From Colocasia esculenta (lineage: Eukaryota; Streptophyta; Magnoliopsida; Alismatales; Araceae), in NCBI GenBank assembly GCA_014218235.1, contig CM024753.1, positions 182,132,348 through 182,196,347 on the forward strand: a DNA stretch of 64,000 bases, given 5' to 3'. Below, piece after piece: positions 43,598 to 54,489 of the stretch; positions within the stretch are counted from its first letter, which is position 1; every line of letters begins with the position of its first letter. The notes below the pieces were generated by a model that was not told where the DNA came from, searched no databases, and saw only the letters and a list, made by a program, of their open reading frames with translations. The translations under genes were made by a program, and so were the position numbers.

Positions 43598-46500
43598 ACA
43601 TTCTCCATTTCATCTTCAGATGCTGGGGATATATCAAATTCAACATTGGCATCCTCATTATCAAATTCATTTTGATCACTAGTATGTTCATCTTCATCAG
43701 AGTCCCCTAACTCTATTTCATTTTCTTGTGGATTGACATCTTCCACTTCATTCTCTTTAGATAAAGAAAGTTCCTCCACATATTCATTTTCATTAAAAGT
43801 AGGTAACTCTACATCATCACCCAAGTCTGATTGAAAGAATTCGGCTTTCACATCCAACTCTACTATTTCAGTCAAATCCAACTCATAATTTGGGAAAAGC
43901 CTTGTCTTAACCTTGGAAACTGCCAACCAATCATTTCTTTCTTTATTTCTAGATGATGGATACATTGTATAATAGACCTACTAGGCTTGTGCGGCGAAAA
44001 TAAATGGATCATAAGTATTCAATTTGGACTTATGTCTGATATCAACAATCCCATATGTTGTGTCATTTCGAACAGTATTAGGATCAAACCAATGACACTT
44101 GAACAAAAATATATGGTTGTCATCTCCGAGATATTGCAATTCTAAGATCTCCTCAATAATACCATAATAATCACAATCATTTTCATTATATGTACTTCCT
44201 TTCACACATACCCCGTTGTTCATTGTTGACTTATTATGCCCATATTGTTTAGTGTGAAATCTATATCCATTCACAATAAATGCTGGATATGTACATGCAA
44301 TTTTCGATGGGCCATAACTTATCTCTCGAAGTCTTTGATCAGTAATGAAACATTTTTCAACCTACATATAGAGAGTACACTAGTCAAAAATTGACATTGG
44401 TCTCACGAGAATTATTAAGGAGATCTTAGAATAAGAGTAATCATGCTTACATGATATTTTAGCCAAGAAGCCAATGATTTCTCTTGTTCTTTTTCAACCT
44501 CCACGTCAGTAAGATATGGACATCTTTGGATTAATTCTGAGTCAAATTGTTTGTATTACGAATATTAGAGCATTATAAATGGAATGAAAACCAAGAAAAA
44601 GTAATGGACATAACATAATGTAAGCAAAGCACTTAGCAACATAAGATTCAACCTCAATACAATTTAAAAGATTATAAATCTCTGCGACATGAAACTCTCT
44701 ATCATTTAACATCCAACTCGAAGAACGTCCATACGCACGACCACGATACTTAAATATAGAGAGCCAATCGGACTGAACAGAGTCTCCCCATCATCATTAC
44801 GTGGTGGTCGAGTACGACGTGTTTGTATCTCGGGTTCAAAGTACATCAAACCGAAATTTGATATTTCTTCCATAATGTACGCCTCCACAATGGAGCCATC
44901 TACCTTTGCCTTGTTGCGAACTTTCATTTTCAATTCATGCATGCACCTACAGGACCGTTCATAGGATAATGACAAACATATCACAAGAGGTAGAATTATA
45001 AGAAAAAAAAATACAAATTACCTCTCAAATGGATACATCCATCTAAATTGCACTGGCCCTCCTACTTTAGCCTCATATGGTAGGTGTATAAGCAAGTGCT
45101 CCATCGAATCGAAGAATGCGGGTGGAAATATCTTTTACAATCTACAAAATGTCGTGATCACATTCTGTTCAATAGTTTCCATATCCTGATACCTGAGCTC
45201 TGGTGCACATAAAATCTTGAAAAACTAGTTTAACTCAGTCACTGCTCCCCATATCTACTTTGACAACATATCACGAAATACAATAGGTAGCAACCTCTGC
45301 ATAAACACATAACAATCATGACTTTTCATTCCATATATTTTTTCCTCATTTGTATTCACGCAACGAGTAATGTTGGACACATAGCCATCTAGAAATCTCA
45401 ATTGTTTTAACCAAAAACATACTTCTTTAATCTATGCAGCTCTAAGGGCGTAAATTACTTTTGGTTTAACTGTTGTACCATTTCTATCAAGAAGTTCCAA
45501 TTCTGGACATTTACATTGCATTTTCAAGTCTAAACAAACAATCACATTGTCCTTTATTTTGCCTTTTATGTCCATAATGGTGTTGAACACATTATCAAAG
45601 ACATTCTTCTCAACATGCATGACGTCGAGGTTATGTCGTATAAGAAGAGTTGGCCAATAAGGTAATTCATAGAAGATACTTTTTTTGACCTAGTTGTGAT
45701 CCTTCCCAAATCCAGGGAGTTGTCTTATGCTGCTTGACAATTGTGCTATATCTGGTAAATTATGTACCCTTTCCGCTAAATGTGGACCAGACAACCATTC
45801 AAAATCAACTTCTTCCAATTCAATTTTGTTCTTTAAGAATGCATCTTTTTGCCTTCTAAAAGAATGGTCTTTTGGTAGAAATCGTCGATGACAATCAAAC
45901 CAACATGACTTGCCACCATACTTAAGTACAAATGATTTGGTACTGTCCATACAGTAAGGACATGCTAGTTTTCTATGGGTGCTTCAGCCAGATAACATTC
46001 CATATGCAGGAAAGTCACTTATCATCCACATCAATACAGCATTCATAGTGAAATTTTACTTTCGAGATGCATCATAGGTAGTAACTCCATCGGTCCATAA
46101 CAATTTCAACTCATCAATCAATAGCCTGAGATATATGTCTAGTTTTTTTCCAGGACCTTTTGGGCCAGGGATCAATAAGGATAGAAATATATGCTCTCAT
46201 TTCTTGAACATGTTCGGCAGAAGGTTGTATGGTGTCACAAAAACTGGCCAGCTAGAGTAAGAAGTCACTGGACTTCCAAATGGATTGAAACCATCAGTAC
46301 GTAAACCCAACCTCACATTACGTGACTCTTTTGAGAAACTAGGGTGTGCACGGTTGAAGTTACTCCAAGCTTCGGCATCTGCAGGATGGCTGATTACATT
46401 CTATTCACGACGTACTCTTTCCGCATGCCATCTCATATGTTGAGCTATCGTTGATGACATATACATTCACTGCAGTCTCGGTGTAAGGGGGAAATACCTC

Positions 46501-47262
46501 AATGACATGTATGGTATATCTTTTTGTCTTGAATTGTCCCCTTTCTTAGGCTTGAATCTATCATGACCACACATGGAACATGATACCTTATTTTTATCCT
46601 CATTATAATATAGCATGCAATGATTGGGACATGCATCTATTTTCTCATATTCAAGCCCTAACTTTTCTTTGCACGATAAAAATTTTCAGGTAACTTCTCA
46701 TCTTGTGGCAACATACTTTTGATAATGAGCAACAAACGATCAAAACAAATCTCACTTATGTGAAATTCATATTTTATTAATAATTGTGAGACTGTAGATA
46801 GTCAAGAGTGATTTTGATCAGATCCATCCCACAATGGCTCATCGCATCCTTAAGTAGCTGATAAAATCATTCAGCTGTCCTGTTTGGCGGTTCTTCAGTG
46901 TGTACATGCTCCTCATGAACATTGAATCTTGGACCAGCAGCATCTATGACCATATCAACGTATGGTCTTCCACTTACAATATTGGCAGGCTTGTAGGACC
47001 ACAATGTTTCACCATTACATGTCCAGTTTGTATAAACTTTAACAAACCCCTTTCTGTATAAATGACGTTGTACATCCCATGTTGTAAGCCACTTCAAGTT
47101 CTTACAGACTACACAATGACACCGAATACGACCCTCACAATCTACAACTTCAATAGGATTTCTCAATACAAACTGAATGAATCTCTCAATTCTATTTTTA
47201 AATTCCACAGACACCACCTGATCAACTACTCTACGATACATCCATGAACGATCTTCGAACAT
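43598..47262 (-). pseudogene. CACTA TNP2-type transposase
   Basis: Read on minus from MFEDRSWMYRR at 47262, a transposase-associated domain with Cys/His metal ligands (CEGRIRCHCVVC, HLYRKGF). The TNP2 catalytic region follows in broken frames (46850-45430), including KYGGKSCWFDCHRRFLPKDHSFR and MHVEKNVFDNVFNTIMDIKGK. Next come DUF4218 (VRNKAKVDGSIVEAYIMEEI, 44706-45300) and DUF4216 (LFKCHWFDPNT, 43981-44274). An acidic Glu/Asp/Asn-rich tail ends at 43598. The domain order is that of plant TNP2/TNPD transposases, which cut at the CACTA ends. Several stops (e.g. near 45240, 43981) and frame changes show it is inactive as read; some breaks could be introns. Confidence 0.88.
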
Positions 47263-48389
47263 TTTCCCTGTGCAAATTAAATGTTAACACACAAAACTTT
47301 AACATGTTTAACAACAAAAAAAGTCCAACCCTTTCCTCACATTGTCCATCTCTACCATTTTAGATAGGAAGAAAATATTATTTAAATTTTCACTTTTAAC
47401 CCATCAGTGAAGGTTTGATCGCACGATTAATTACTATATGTGTTGTGTTATTTGCTAAAATTTCCGACAGCATCTCCCCACACCTCTCAGATATACCACA
47501 AAATATTTATTGATTAAGAATTTTATTAAACACTTACTAGTAAGTGGTTAAGAAAATAATCAAAATCAATAAAGGTATGTCATAGAGGAGTGAGAAGACA
47601 CAACCGAAATTTTTAACAAACAACACAAACACATATGGTAATTAACCACCTAAGTGCAATCAAACATTCACAGAGTGTCCAAACGGGACAATTCAAGACT
47701 TTGATTTAGATATACATGTTCTTATAATTCAAAATGAGAATATGCACATCAATCCCAAAGTCTTGAACGGGTAGGTTGATTGACATGGGCTTAACACGCT
47801 CTCCTAAGATGCGTGCAATGTTAGGTTGCATCCACACATCTCAGCTCACATACAACACCCAACTAATTAAATATTGACAAGATAATAGCACATTTTAAAA
47901 ACACAAAAATAGGTATTCTAAAAACTCTATACATATAAAAAATATCAGCAAGCATATAAAACAAGTAAGATTGACTTTGTGTTGATGACTGTTCAACAAG
48001 AAAGCTATAAAACATATTCAACAAGAAAGTTAGAAAGTAAATTTACAAAGCTAGAAATCAAATTTACAAAACATACAATACATTCATAAGAGCAAAAATT
48101 AAATACAGCAGGATTCTATTTAGCTTAACTATTTATGATCCTTCAGGTGTGCATGTAATTATATTTTTAAAATATTGATAATGCATGTATATATGTATAG
48201 GTGTGTATGTAATTATCAAAATTTTAATAGGTTTTAGGGATTTCGCAAAAAAAAATCAGTTTGGAGATGTGAAAATTTTCATTTATTTCTATTTTCCCTC
48301 CTTTCTTGCAAAATACCCCCTCATTTGCGTAGGATTGATGGGTTTGATATCTCAGACTGTCCATGATGGAGGTTGCCATGTTATTGGGT
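47263..48389. other. CACTA 5' non-coding region
   Basis: AT-rich promoter/UTR side of TNP2 with no convincing frame. It includes a GC-poorer block at 47650-47900 with no match I recognise. Confidence 0.5.
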
Positions 48390-48770
48390 AATGGTTGGAG
48401 GTTGCGATGTGAATGTTCTTTTGCAGATTTCCCCTAAGGAGTTAGTAGCAGATATTGTCAAGTTACCCACCTTGGGAGCAAACAATGAGGATGAAAGAAC
48501 ATGGCTCCCTGGACAACATGGCATTTTCACAACCAATTCAGCTTATAGGGCAATGAGGGATGGCAGAGAAAGCAGCCAGGAGAAAAAAATGTTGCATGGA
48601 AGGTGTTATGGAAATAGCCAACCATGAATAGAACAGAAGATGGGGCAGACTGCCAACTAAAGGGTATCTAAATCATTGGAATGTCCTACCAGATCCGACC
48701 TGTGAGGGCTGTGGCAAGGCTATGGAAGACATTCATCATGTCTTCTTTGATTGTAGCTCATATCCATGCA
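48390..48770 (+). pseudogene. LINE-type zf-RVT fragment captured in CACTA
   Basis: On +, opposite to the transposase genes. The segment reads ERTWLPGQHGIFTTNSAY ... WGRLPTKGYLNHWNVLPD ... CEGCGKAMEDIHHVFFDC, the zinc-binding zf-RVT domain found between RT and RNase H of plant LINEs. It has no start, no poly(A) tail and stops mid-domain, where GC-rich sequence takes over, so it looks like a captured fragment and not a LINE insertion. It is not the same sequence as the zf-RVT part of the LINE at 54473-60326. One frame shift and two stops are present. Confidence 0.7.
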
Positions 48771-48927
48771 AATCGCCGCCGTACCACCCTCTCCTCCGCT
48801 TGTCGTAGGGAGATGGAGTTGGGGACGAGGAGGGGGCAACGGTGGCGGAGCGGTGGTCGGCCACAGCGGTGATAGGGGGAGGGAGGGGGAGAGGGCCACG
48901 GCTGAGCCTCCCACCCTCCAATAGAGC

Positions 48928-48982
<55 letters not shown>

Positions 48983-49200
48983 GGGACTAACTGGCGACAG
49001 CAAGATGATTGGACGGAGGAAGGCGGCAGCGGCGGCAACGGCCGAGAGCAAGCGGTGGCGATGTCGACGGCGGTGGCGGCGACGGTGACAGCCATGACAA
49101 CAGGCGACAGCGGCGGCGACGGCGACGACGACGGCCACGACAGCAGGCGTCCGCAAGATAGTAGAGTTCTCAGGCGAGAAGGCATCCGCAAGTGTCTAGC
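48771..49200. other. GC-rich low-complexity block in CACTA, possible captured exon
   Basis: A sharp switch to GC-rich sequence with GGC/CGG-type triplet runs. All long frames here (both strands) are low complexity (Ser/Pro, Ala/Val, Gly/Arg). It resembles a plant 5'-UTR or first exon, but no protein is recognisable. Confidence 0.5.
48930..48977. repeat. (AG)n microsatellite
   Basis: About 24 uninterrupted AG units. Confidence 0.97.
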
Positions 49201-49229
49201 ACGAGAGGGAATCAGGTGGGGGAAAATTA

Positions 49230-49470
49230 AGGCTATAGCGACTGATTTTGCGACCGATAAATATTAGTCACAAATTGGTCGCAAATATAGACCGATTAGC
49301 GACCAACGTAAGTTCAGTCGCTATTGTTTAGCGACCGAAGTCATTTCGGTCTCTAATTGGTCGCAATGATGGGACCGATTAATTAGGTCCCTATTCAGTC
49401 GCTATATGCATAGAGACTGATATGATCGATCGCAAATGCAGTCGCAATATCGGTCGCTATATCTGCTAAT
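49230..49470. repeat. CACTA subterminal repeats
   Basis: Many direct and inverted copies of GCGACC/GGTCGC (e.g. TTAGCGACC, ATTGGTCGCAA, TCAGTCGCTAT) in 240 bp, the usual binding sites for the regulatory transposase product. Confidence 0.85.
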
Positions 49471-49480
49471 CCTTGTAGTG
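49471..49480 (-). repeat. CACTA terminal inverted repeat (right)
   Basis: CACTACAAGG on minus, the defining end. The sequence immediately outside is AAAG. Confidence 0.88.
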
Positions 49481-50032
49481 AAAGTGACTGTTGATTCGGA
49501 GGATATTTTAAACTTGGGAGAATCTTCTTAAATGCTTAACATTGGTGGATTTATGAAAAAATTTCTTTGATCAAATACCAATGGGTTGTACTTTGATGGG
49601 CATTGTGTTTGCTTGTAGATTTTGAACAATATATTTTTATTGTGTAAGTTGTGGACCATGCAATATCTTGATCTCCATCTTCTTGAAAATATTTTACACA
49701 CAAACAAACACGTGAAAATAATTTTCAGAAAATATTTTACGGAAAAATAGACACCATAAAATCTTTTCAGAGAAAACATTTACGTAGGAATCAAATAGAC
49801 AATTGTGTTTTTTATTTTTCTGTAAAAGTTATTCTTTGAAAAATAATTTTCTCATGAATATATTTTACATGTAACCAAACGGACCCTAAGTGTGGGGACG
49901 TGCAGAAGACCATAGATATAACTTTTTATTTTACCTACTGCTTTTTAAAATAAAGAATAAATAATTCATTTTACTTGTTTGAACTGTAGGTAAATCAAAA
50001 ACATACATAACAGTAGGTAAGAATGGTAGGTA
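49481..50032. other. AT-rich spacer, possible old MITE
   Basis: No genes. The stretch GTAACCAAACGGACCCTAAG at 49869-49888 looks like a common plant MITE end, and AAAATATTTTAC repeats precede it, but I could not pair it with a second end. Confidence 0.4.
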
Positions 50033-50041
50033 TAGTTACTT

Positions 50042-50222
50042 GAGAAAGGCTTATTGCACTTTCATATTGCACTTAAGTGCAATATGACTAGGCAACAAGC
50101 TCATGTGGCATCCAACAATTGGATTGCCACTTTATTACTCCTCATGTGAGGTGTGCCACATAGACTATTGCTTAGTCATATTACACTTAAAGTGTAGTAT
50201 GCAAGTGCAATAAGCCTTTCCC
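50042..50222. mobile_element. MULE-type MITE, copy 1 (181 bp)
   Basis: A fold-back element with long inverted arms, GAGAAAGGCTTATTGCACTT versus GGGAAAGGCTTATTGCACTT from the other end. It is flanked by the 9-bp direct repeat TAGTTACTT (50033-50041; 50223-50231). A 9-bp TSD points to Mutator-like transposase. Confidence 0.92.
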
Positions 50223-50231
50223 TAGTTACTT

Positions 50232-50638
50232 TTCCTTGTAGTGACAAGATGGCGGGAGAGCGAGAGAGATTGAGGAGAAAAATAGTGAAAGAGCGAACTC
50301 TATTTCGTGTTGAGACGAATGAGAAGGGATTTCTGCGCAGCAGAAAAGACTGTGGCAGATAAGTCATTTTAGAGCCTTTTCAAATCATCATTAATATTTT
50401 GACTTATTCTTTGACTCTATTTATAGAGAAATATTTTGTGCATGTCACTTAGGGTGGTATACGTACATACTATCATGTCTTTGTCAAAAATATATATATT
50501 TTTTAACAATAAAAAAACATACATACTACCATGTGATTGAATGTCTAATTATATTAATATGGTGAATATCTAATCACAAAAGAATATATATGTGCATCTT
50601 CTTGTGAGAATGTACATCAAATAGTTCTCTTCTTCTTA
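50232..50638. other. AT-rich spacer
   Basis: No gene or repeat recognised beyond short TA runs. Confidence 0.5.
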
Positions 50639-50647
50639 TATCACCTA

Positions 50648-50795
50648 GAGAAAAGTTTAGTATATTTGAGAATTATACTTTCTCATACACTTCTTACTTT
50701 TTATTAGATGGGTATAATATACTCTTGATATATTAGTTAATGAAAAAATTGAAGTACATAAAAAATAGAATTCTCAAATACACTAATTTTTTCTC
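50648..50795. mobile_element. MULE-type MITE of a second family (148 bp)
   Basis: Inverted ends GAGAAAAGTTTAGTATATTT and, from the other side, GAGAAAAAATTAGTGTATTT. The flanking 9-bp direct repeat is TATCACCTA (50639-50647; 50796-50804). Confidence 0.9.
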
Positions 50796-51178
50796 TATCA
50801 CCTATCATCTTCCACAAATGGTCCATTGGATTAGATATACATCTCTTTCAATTAAATATGAGAAAATATTATGTGGCTAAATAATTGGACAAATTATGAG
50901 AAAGGTTAATTGCACTTGCATATTGACTAGGCAATGACCCATGTGACATCCCTCACATGAGGAATAATAAAAAATAGAATTCTCAAATACACTAATTTTT
51001 TCTCTATCACCTATCATCTTCCACAAATGGTCCATTGGATTAGATATACATCTCTTTCAATTAAATATGAGAAAATATTATGTGGCTAAATAATTGGACA
51101 AATTATGAGAAAAGTTTATTGCACTTGCATATTGACTAGGCAATGACCTATGTGACATCTCTCACATGAGGAATAATA
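50761..51178. repeat. 209-bp tandem duplication
   Basis: 50761-50969 is repeated at 50970-51178 with about five differences (e.g. TTCTC at 50771 and 50980). The duplicated piece runs from inside the 148-bp MITE into the start of the next MITE, so it postdates both insertions. Confidence 0.9.
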
Positions 51179-51270
51179 AAGTGACAATTCAATTGTTAGA
51201 TGTCACATGGACTTGTTGTCTAATCATATTACACTTAAGTACAATATAAAAATATAATAAGCCTTCCTCG
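51107..51270. mobile_element. MULE-type MITE, copy 2 of the first family
   Basis: Inverted ends GAGAAAAGTTTATTGCACTT and (reverse) GAGGAAGGCTTATT. The flanking direct repeat is ACAAATTAT (51098-51106; 51271-51279). A truncated twin of its first ~70 bp at 50898-50968 comes from the tandem duplication. Confidence 0.9.
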
Positions 51271-51279
51271 ACAAATTAT

Positions 51280-52216
51280 TTATCTTATTTATCCGATTGC
51301 GTCAGCAAATCGCAAGGGGCACCGTGCACGTTGCTCTTAAATATGTTGAGGAAATCAACAACCGGTCCATTCTTTGACCGGTTACTTATTTTTAGGTCCA
51401 TTGACCAATTGAGTTTAACATCCGGTCCATTTCCTCCTCTTACTTATTTTTAAGTCCAAAATTCCTTTCACCTTTAGTTAACTGACGGTGGAAGAATAGA
51501 TCTGGTCACCATATCCTGCGCTGCACTGTAAGAACTGCCGCAATATAAAACCGGGCTCTCATTGCACTGGCCGCCCCACTTCATCACACCACATGAAGAA
51601 ATCACAATGCCTCTTCTATTGAAATACATAAAACAATAGGAGAGACATTGTGAGAGCTAATAGTAGTTTGCTACGTACGGACAAATTAAGGTTGATAGTA
51701 CATAGTACTCTTGGGGTGGCAAAAAACTTTGTACGGATTAAATGAGAGCTAATATTAGAAGCATCCAGTGCATGTCAAAAAAAAAAACGTTATTTAGTTG
51801 ATTTATATTCGAAAGCCAGGTTTTTATTCGGGGGCACAATATCTTATCTCATGAATAAATAATCATGGATATATTCTGAACTAGTTTAGTTTGAACGAAA
51901 CAAAAATTTAACGTTGGAATATCTTATTTCTCACATACACATATATGTTTACTAAAACGAGAAATCAAAGACGAATATCTTGCCTAGCTAAACTTCTCGA
52001 TTCCCTTGCATATGTGTGAATCTTAATTAGGTAAGCCATCCGTGAAATATAGTGGCTATCCACAATGGTCGCATTGCTTCCTTTCGAAGTTGAAATTAAA
52101 TTTTGGTACTATAATTAAGAATGTTTTAAATGCAATATTGAAAGAAAGGCCGTCTCCAATTAAGTGAGACAGGCATTCTCATTGCCAAATTCATTAGATA
52201 ATTGATAATAGGAATT
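51280..52216. other. Spacer upstream of the UGT locus
   Basis: No gene. A pair of direct repeats containing CCGGTCCATT and TTACTTATTTTTA lies near 51360-51450. Otherwise AT-rich and unremarkable. Confidence 0.5.
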
Positions 52217-52230
52217 TATTTTTATCCAAG

Positions 52231-52282
52231 TTTTTTTTTTTTTGATAAAAGACCAAGGAGGCCGAATTTTATTAATAAAAGG
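52231..52282 (-). mobile_element. Tiny 5'-truncated LINE tail with TSD
   Basis: Only 52 bp: a poly(T) run then GATAAAAGACCAAGGAGGCC, which on minus is a plant LINE 3' end plus poly(A). The 14-bp sequence TATTTTTATCCAAG flanks it on both sides (52217-52230 and 52283-52296), proving a separate target-primed insertion. Confidence 0.88.
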
Positions 52283-52296
52283 TATTTTTATCCAAG

Positions 52297-52701
52297 TTTA
52301 AAGAAACGTATGTAAGATTGAAACAGCGATATGAAATGGTACAGTCCGCCCTTACGGATAGCTACACAGTATTTGGAAGGTGACGTACCTAATCCGGAGA
52401 ATGGCTTTGACACCTCAAACGGAGCCAACGGGAGTTAGACGGTAGGGGTTACAAATAACTCAAAATGAGTAATTGGATTTAGAAATAATTTTTCTAGTCA
52501 TTGAACTTAAAAATAATTAAGAGGTCAACAAATAGACTTAAAATCAAAAAACTCATACGTTATTCAGTGGGTTGGAGGCCCATGTGAATGTGAAGGAGAG
52601 GATCTCGATCTTCCTCCGTGGGAACATCTCATCTGCGCCTTTTAAAACCAGTGTCTTGTCGAGTGTGGCCAATTCTAAACATCCCACCTTTCTCTCTGTC
52701 G
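52297..52701. other. Upstream region of UGT pseudogene
   Basis: A weak TATA-like CTTTTAAAAC lies at 52638-52647, about 55 bp before the ATG. No other promoter element is convincing. Confidence 0.4.
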
Positions 52702-54146
52702 ATGGAGGACGTTCGCACGCAGCTCCATGTTCTCGTCCTTCCCTGGCTGGCCTTCAGTCATCTGCTACCATTCCTCCAGCTCTCCAAGTCCCTCGCCCGC
52801 CGCGGCCACCGCGTCACCTTCCTGTCGACCCCGCGCAACCTCCAGAGGCTGCCCAGGATCCCTCCCTCCATGTCCCACCTCATCACCCTCGTCGAGCTCC
52901 CCTTCCCATCTGCCGACACCCGTCTCCCTCATGGCGCCGAGGCCACTTCCGACATCCAGCCCGTCGACAATCATCACCTCAAGGCCGCGTTCGACGCCCT
53001 CGAGACGCCCTTCGCCGCCTTCCTCGACTCCGCCACCCCGCCGCCCAACTGGGTCATCCACGACTTCACCGCCCACTGGATGCTGCGCGTCGCTGCCCCC
53101 CGCGGCCTGCCCTGCGCCTACCTCAGCGTGTTCCCGCCTTCGGCCATGGCCTTTTGGGGGCCCCCCGCGGAGCTTATAGGTGACGTCCCCGGCACCGGCC
53201 GCCTGCGGAAGAGGCCAGCGGACTTCATGGTGTCGCCGCCCTGGACAGCGTCGGTGCGGAATGCATCAGCTGTAGCTTATCGTCTCCATGAGGCCCAGGG
53301 GATCTTCCAGCTAGAGTAAGGAGAAATCGTCGGGCGTTTCGGTCCTTTCGGACGCCCAGCGCATGGGCATCACCCTGGAGTCCGTCCAGGTCGTGCTGGT
53401 GCGCACCTGCCCCGAGGTCGACAGCGACTGGCTCCAGCTTCTCTGCGAGCTTTACGGCAAACCCATCCTCCCCACCGGTTTCCTCCCTCCACCGGCAGCG
53501 CAGGAAGCAGTCGACCAGACCCCAACGGCTATCACTTCTCCCGGCGCCGACATCTTCGAGTGGCTAGACAGGCAAGCTCCCAGCTCCGTGCTGTACGTCG
53601 CCCTCGGCAGCGAGACGGTGATAAGCGTGGACCTCTTCCACGAGCTCGCCCTGGGCCGCGACCTCTCGCGGCTCCCCTTCCTCTGGGCTCTCCGCCGGCC
53701 CGCTGGGCTACCACCTAACGTGGACCTTCTGCCGGAGGGCTTCGAGGCGCGGACGACAGGACAAGGGATAGTGGCGAAGGGTTGGGTGCCGCAGCAGGAG
53801 ATCCTGGCCCATCCGGCGATCGGGGGCTTCCTGACCCACTGCGGATGGAGCTCCTTGGTGGAAGGGCTCCGCCATGGCCGGCCTCTGGTGATGCTGCCGG
53901 TGTTTGCGGACCAGGGTCTCAATGCCCGGCTGATGAGGGCTAGGGGTTGCGGGGTGGAGGTGCCAAGGGAGGAGGACGGGGCATTCACCAGGGAAGGCGT
54001 AGCGGAGGTGGCGAGGCATGTGATGGTGGACAAGGCTGGGAAGGAGGTGTGGACGGCTGCACGGGGGATGGAGGTGGTATTTGGCGACCAGGCAGGAGAG
54101 GTACGAGGACCAGTTGGTGCAGTAGTCAGTGGATAACAGTAAGTGA
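52702..54146 (+). pseudogene. UDP-glycosyltransferase (UGT91-type), frameshifted
   Basis: Family-1 plant UGTs move a sugar from a UDP-sugar to small molecules in the cytosol. ATG at 52702 begins MEDVRTQLHVLVLPWLAFSH, with the catalytic His at position 20. The N-domain continues with RRGHRVTFLSTPRNLQRLP and IHDFTAHW, closest by memory to soyasaponin-type rhamnosyltransferases (UGT91). A TAA at 53317-53319 ends this frame; a one-base shift restores homology (SGVSVLSDAQRMGITLE). The 44-residue PSPG sugar-binding box is complete at 53783-53914 (WVPQQEILAHP, HCGWSS, ending FADQ). A second shift near 54090 displaces the C-terminus (QERYEDQLVQ). There is no intron, as usual for UGT91. GC-rich, unlike all neighbours. 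Either a pseudogene or a misassembled gene. Confidence 0.9.
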
Positions 54147-54472
54147 GCCTAATAATATGCTGCTCAAATTATGTTCGTTAATTTTTAATTAAATTATATC
54201 GAATATTAAAAATGTCTGTTTAAATTCGATTTGTTTAAATAGTTCTAGCAATATTTTAACGAGTTTGATTGAATTTGAGAGTTCGTATATATAACTAAGT
54301 CAAATTCAATTTATAAGTAAAAAATTGATTGTTTATAAGACCTAAATTTATCTTATTTCAAACTCATATCTCAATAATTTTGATAAGTTACTTAATTTAA
54401 TTATTTTAATATAATATTTAAAATATATTCATAATTTACTACAAACAATATGAGATTAATAGATAGACACCG
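54147..54472. other. AT-rich flank of the UGT, LINE target
   Basis: No gene. It includes the LINE target duplication GATAGACACCG (54462-54472) and the 17-bp block that reappears at the LINE's 5' end. Confidence 0.55.
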
Positions 54473-54489
54473 CAATATGAGATTAATAG

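Larger units (their letters stand above)
41505..49480 (-). mobile_element. CACTA (En/Spm) DNA transposon, left end missing
   Basis: The right terminus is intact: …CCTTGTAGTG at 49471-49480 is the CACTACAAGG inverted-repeat end on minus. It is bordered by about 220 bp of subterminal GCGACC/GGTCGC repeats. Inside are TNP2-type (43598-47262) and transposase-24-type (41505-43496) genes on minus. The left TIR is absent: the last exon of the second gene abuts Tat sequence at 41505. No 3-bp TSD can be checked. About 2.2 kb between the TNP2 start and the right end includes sequence of other origin (48390-49200). Confidence 0.88.

Noticed and set aside
48736..49267. Overlapping 130-150-codon ORFs
   Set aside because: Both-strand GC-rich triplet repeats plus (AG)24; low-complexity products with no domain.
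49869..49888. MITE end (AACCAAACGGACCCTA)
   Set aside because: No matching inverted end or TSD found; kept only as a comment on the spacer.
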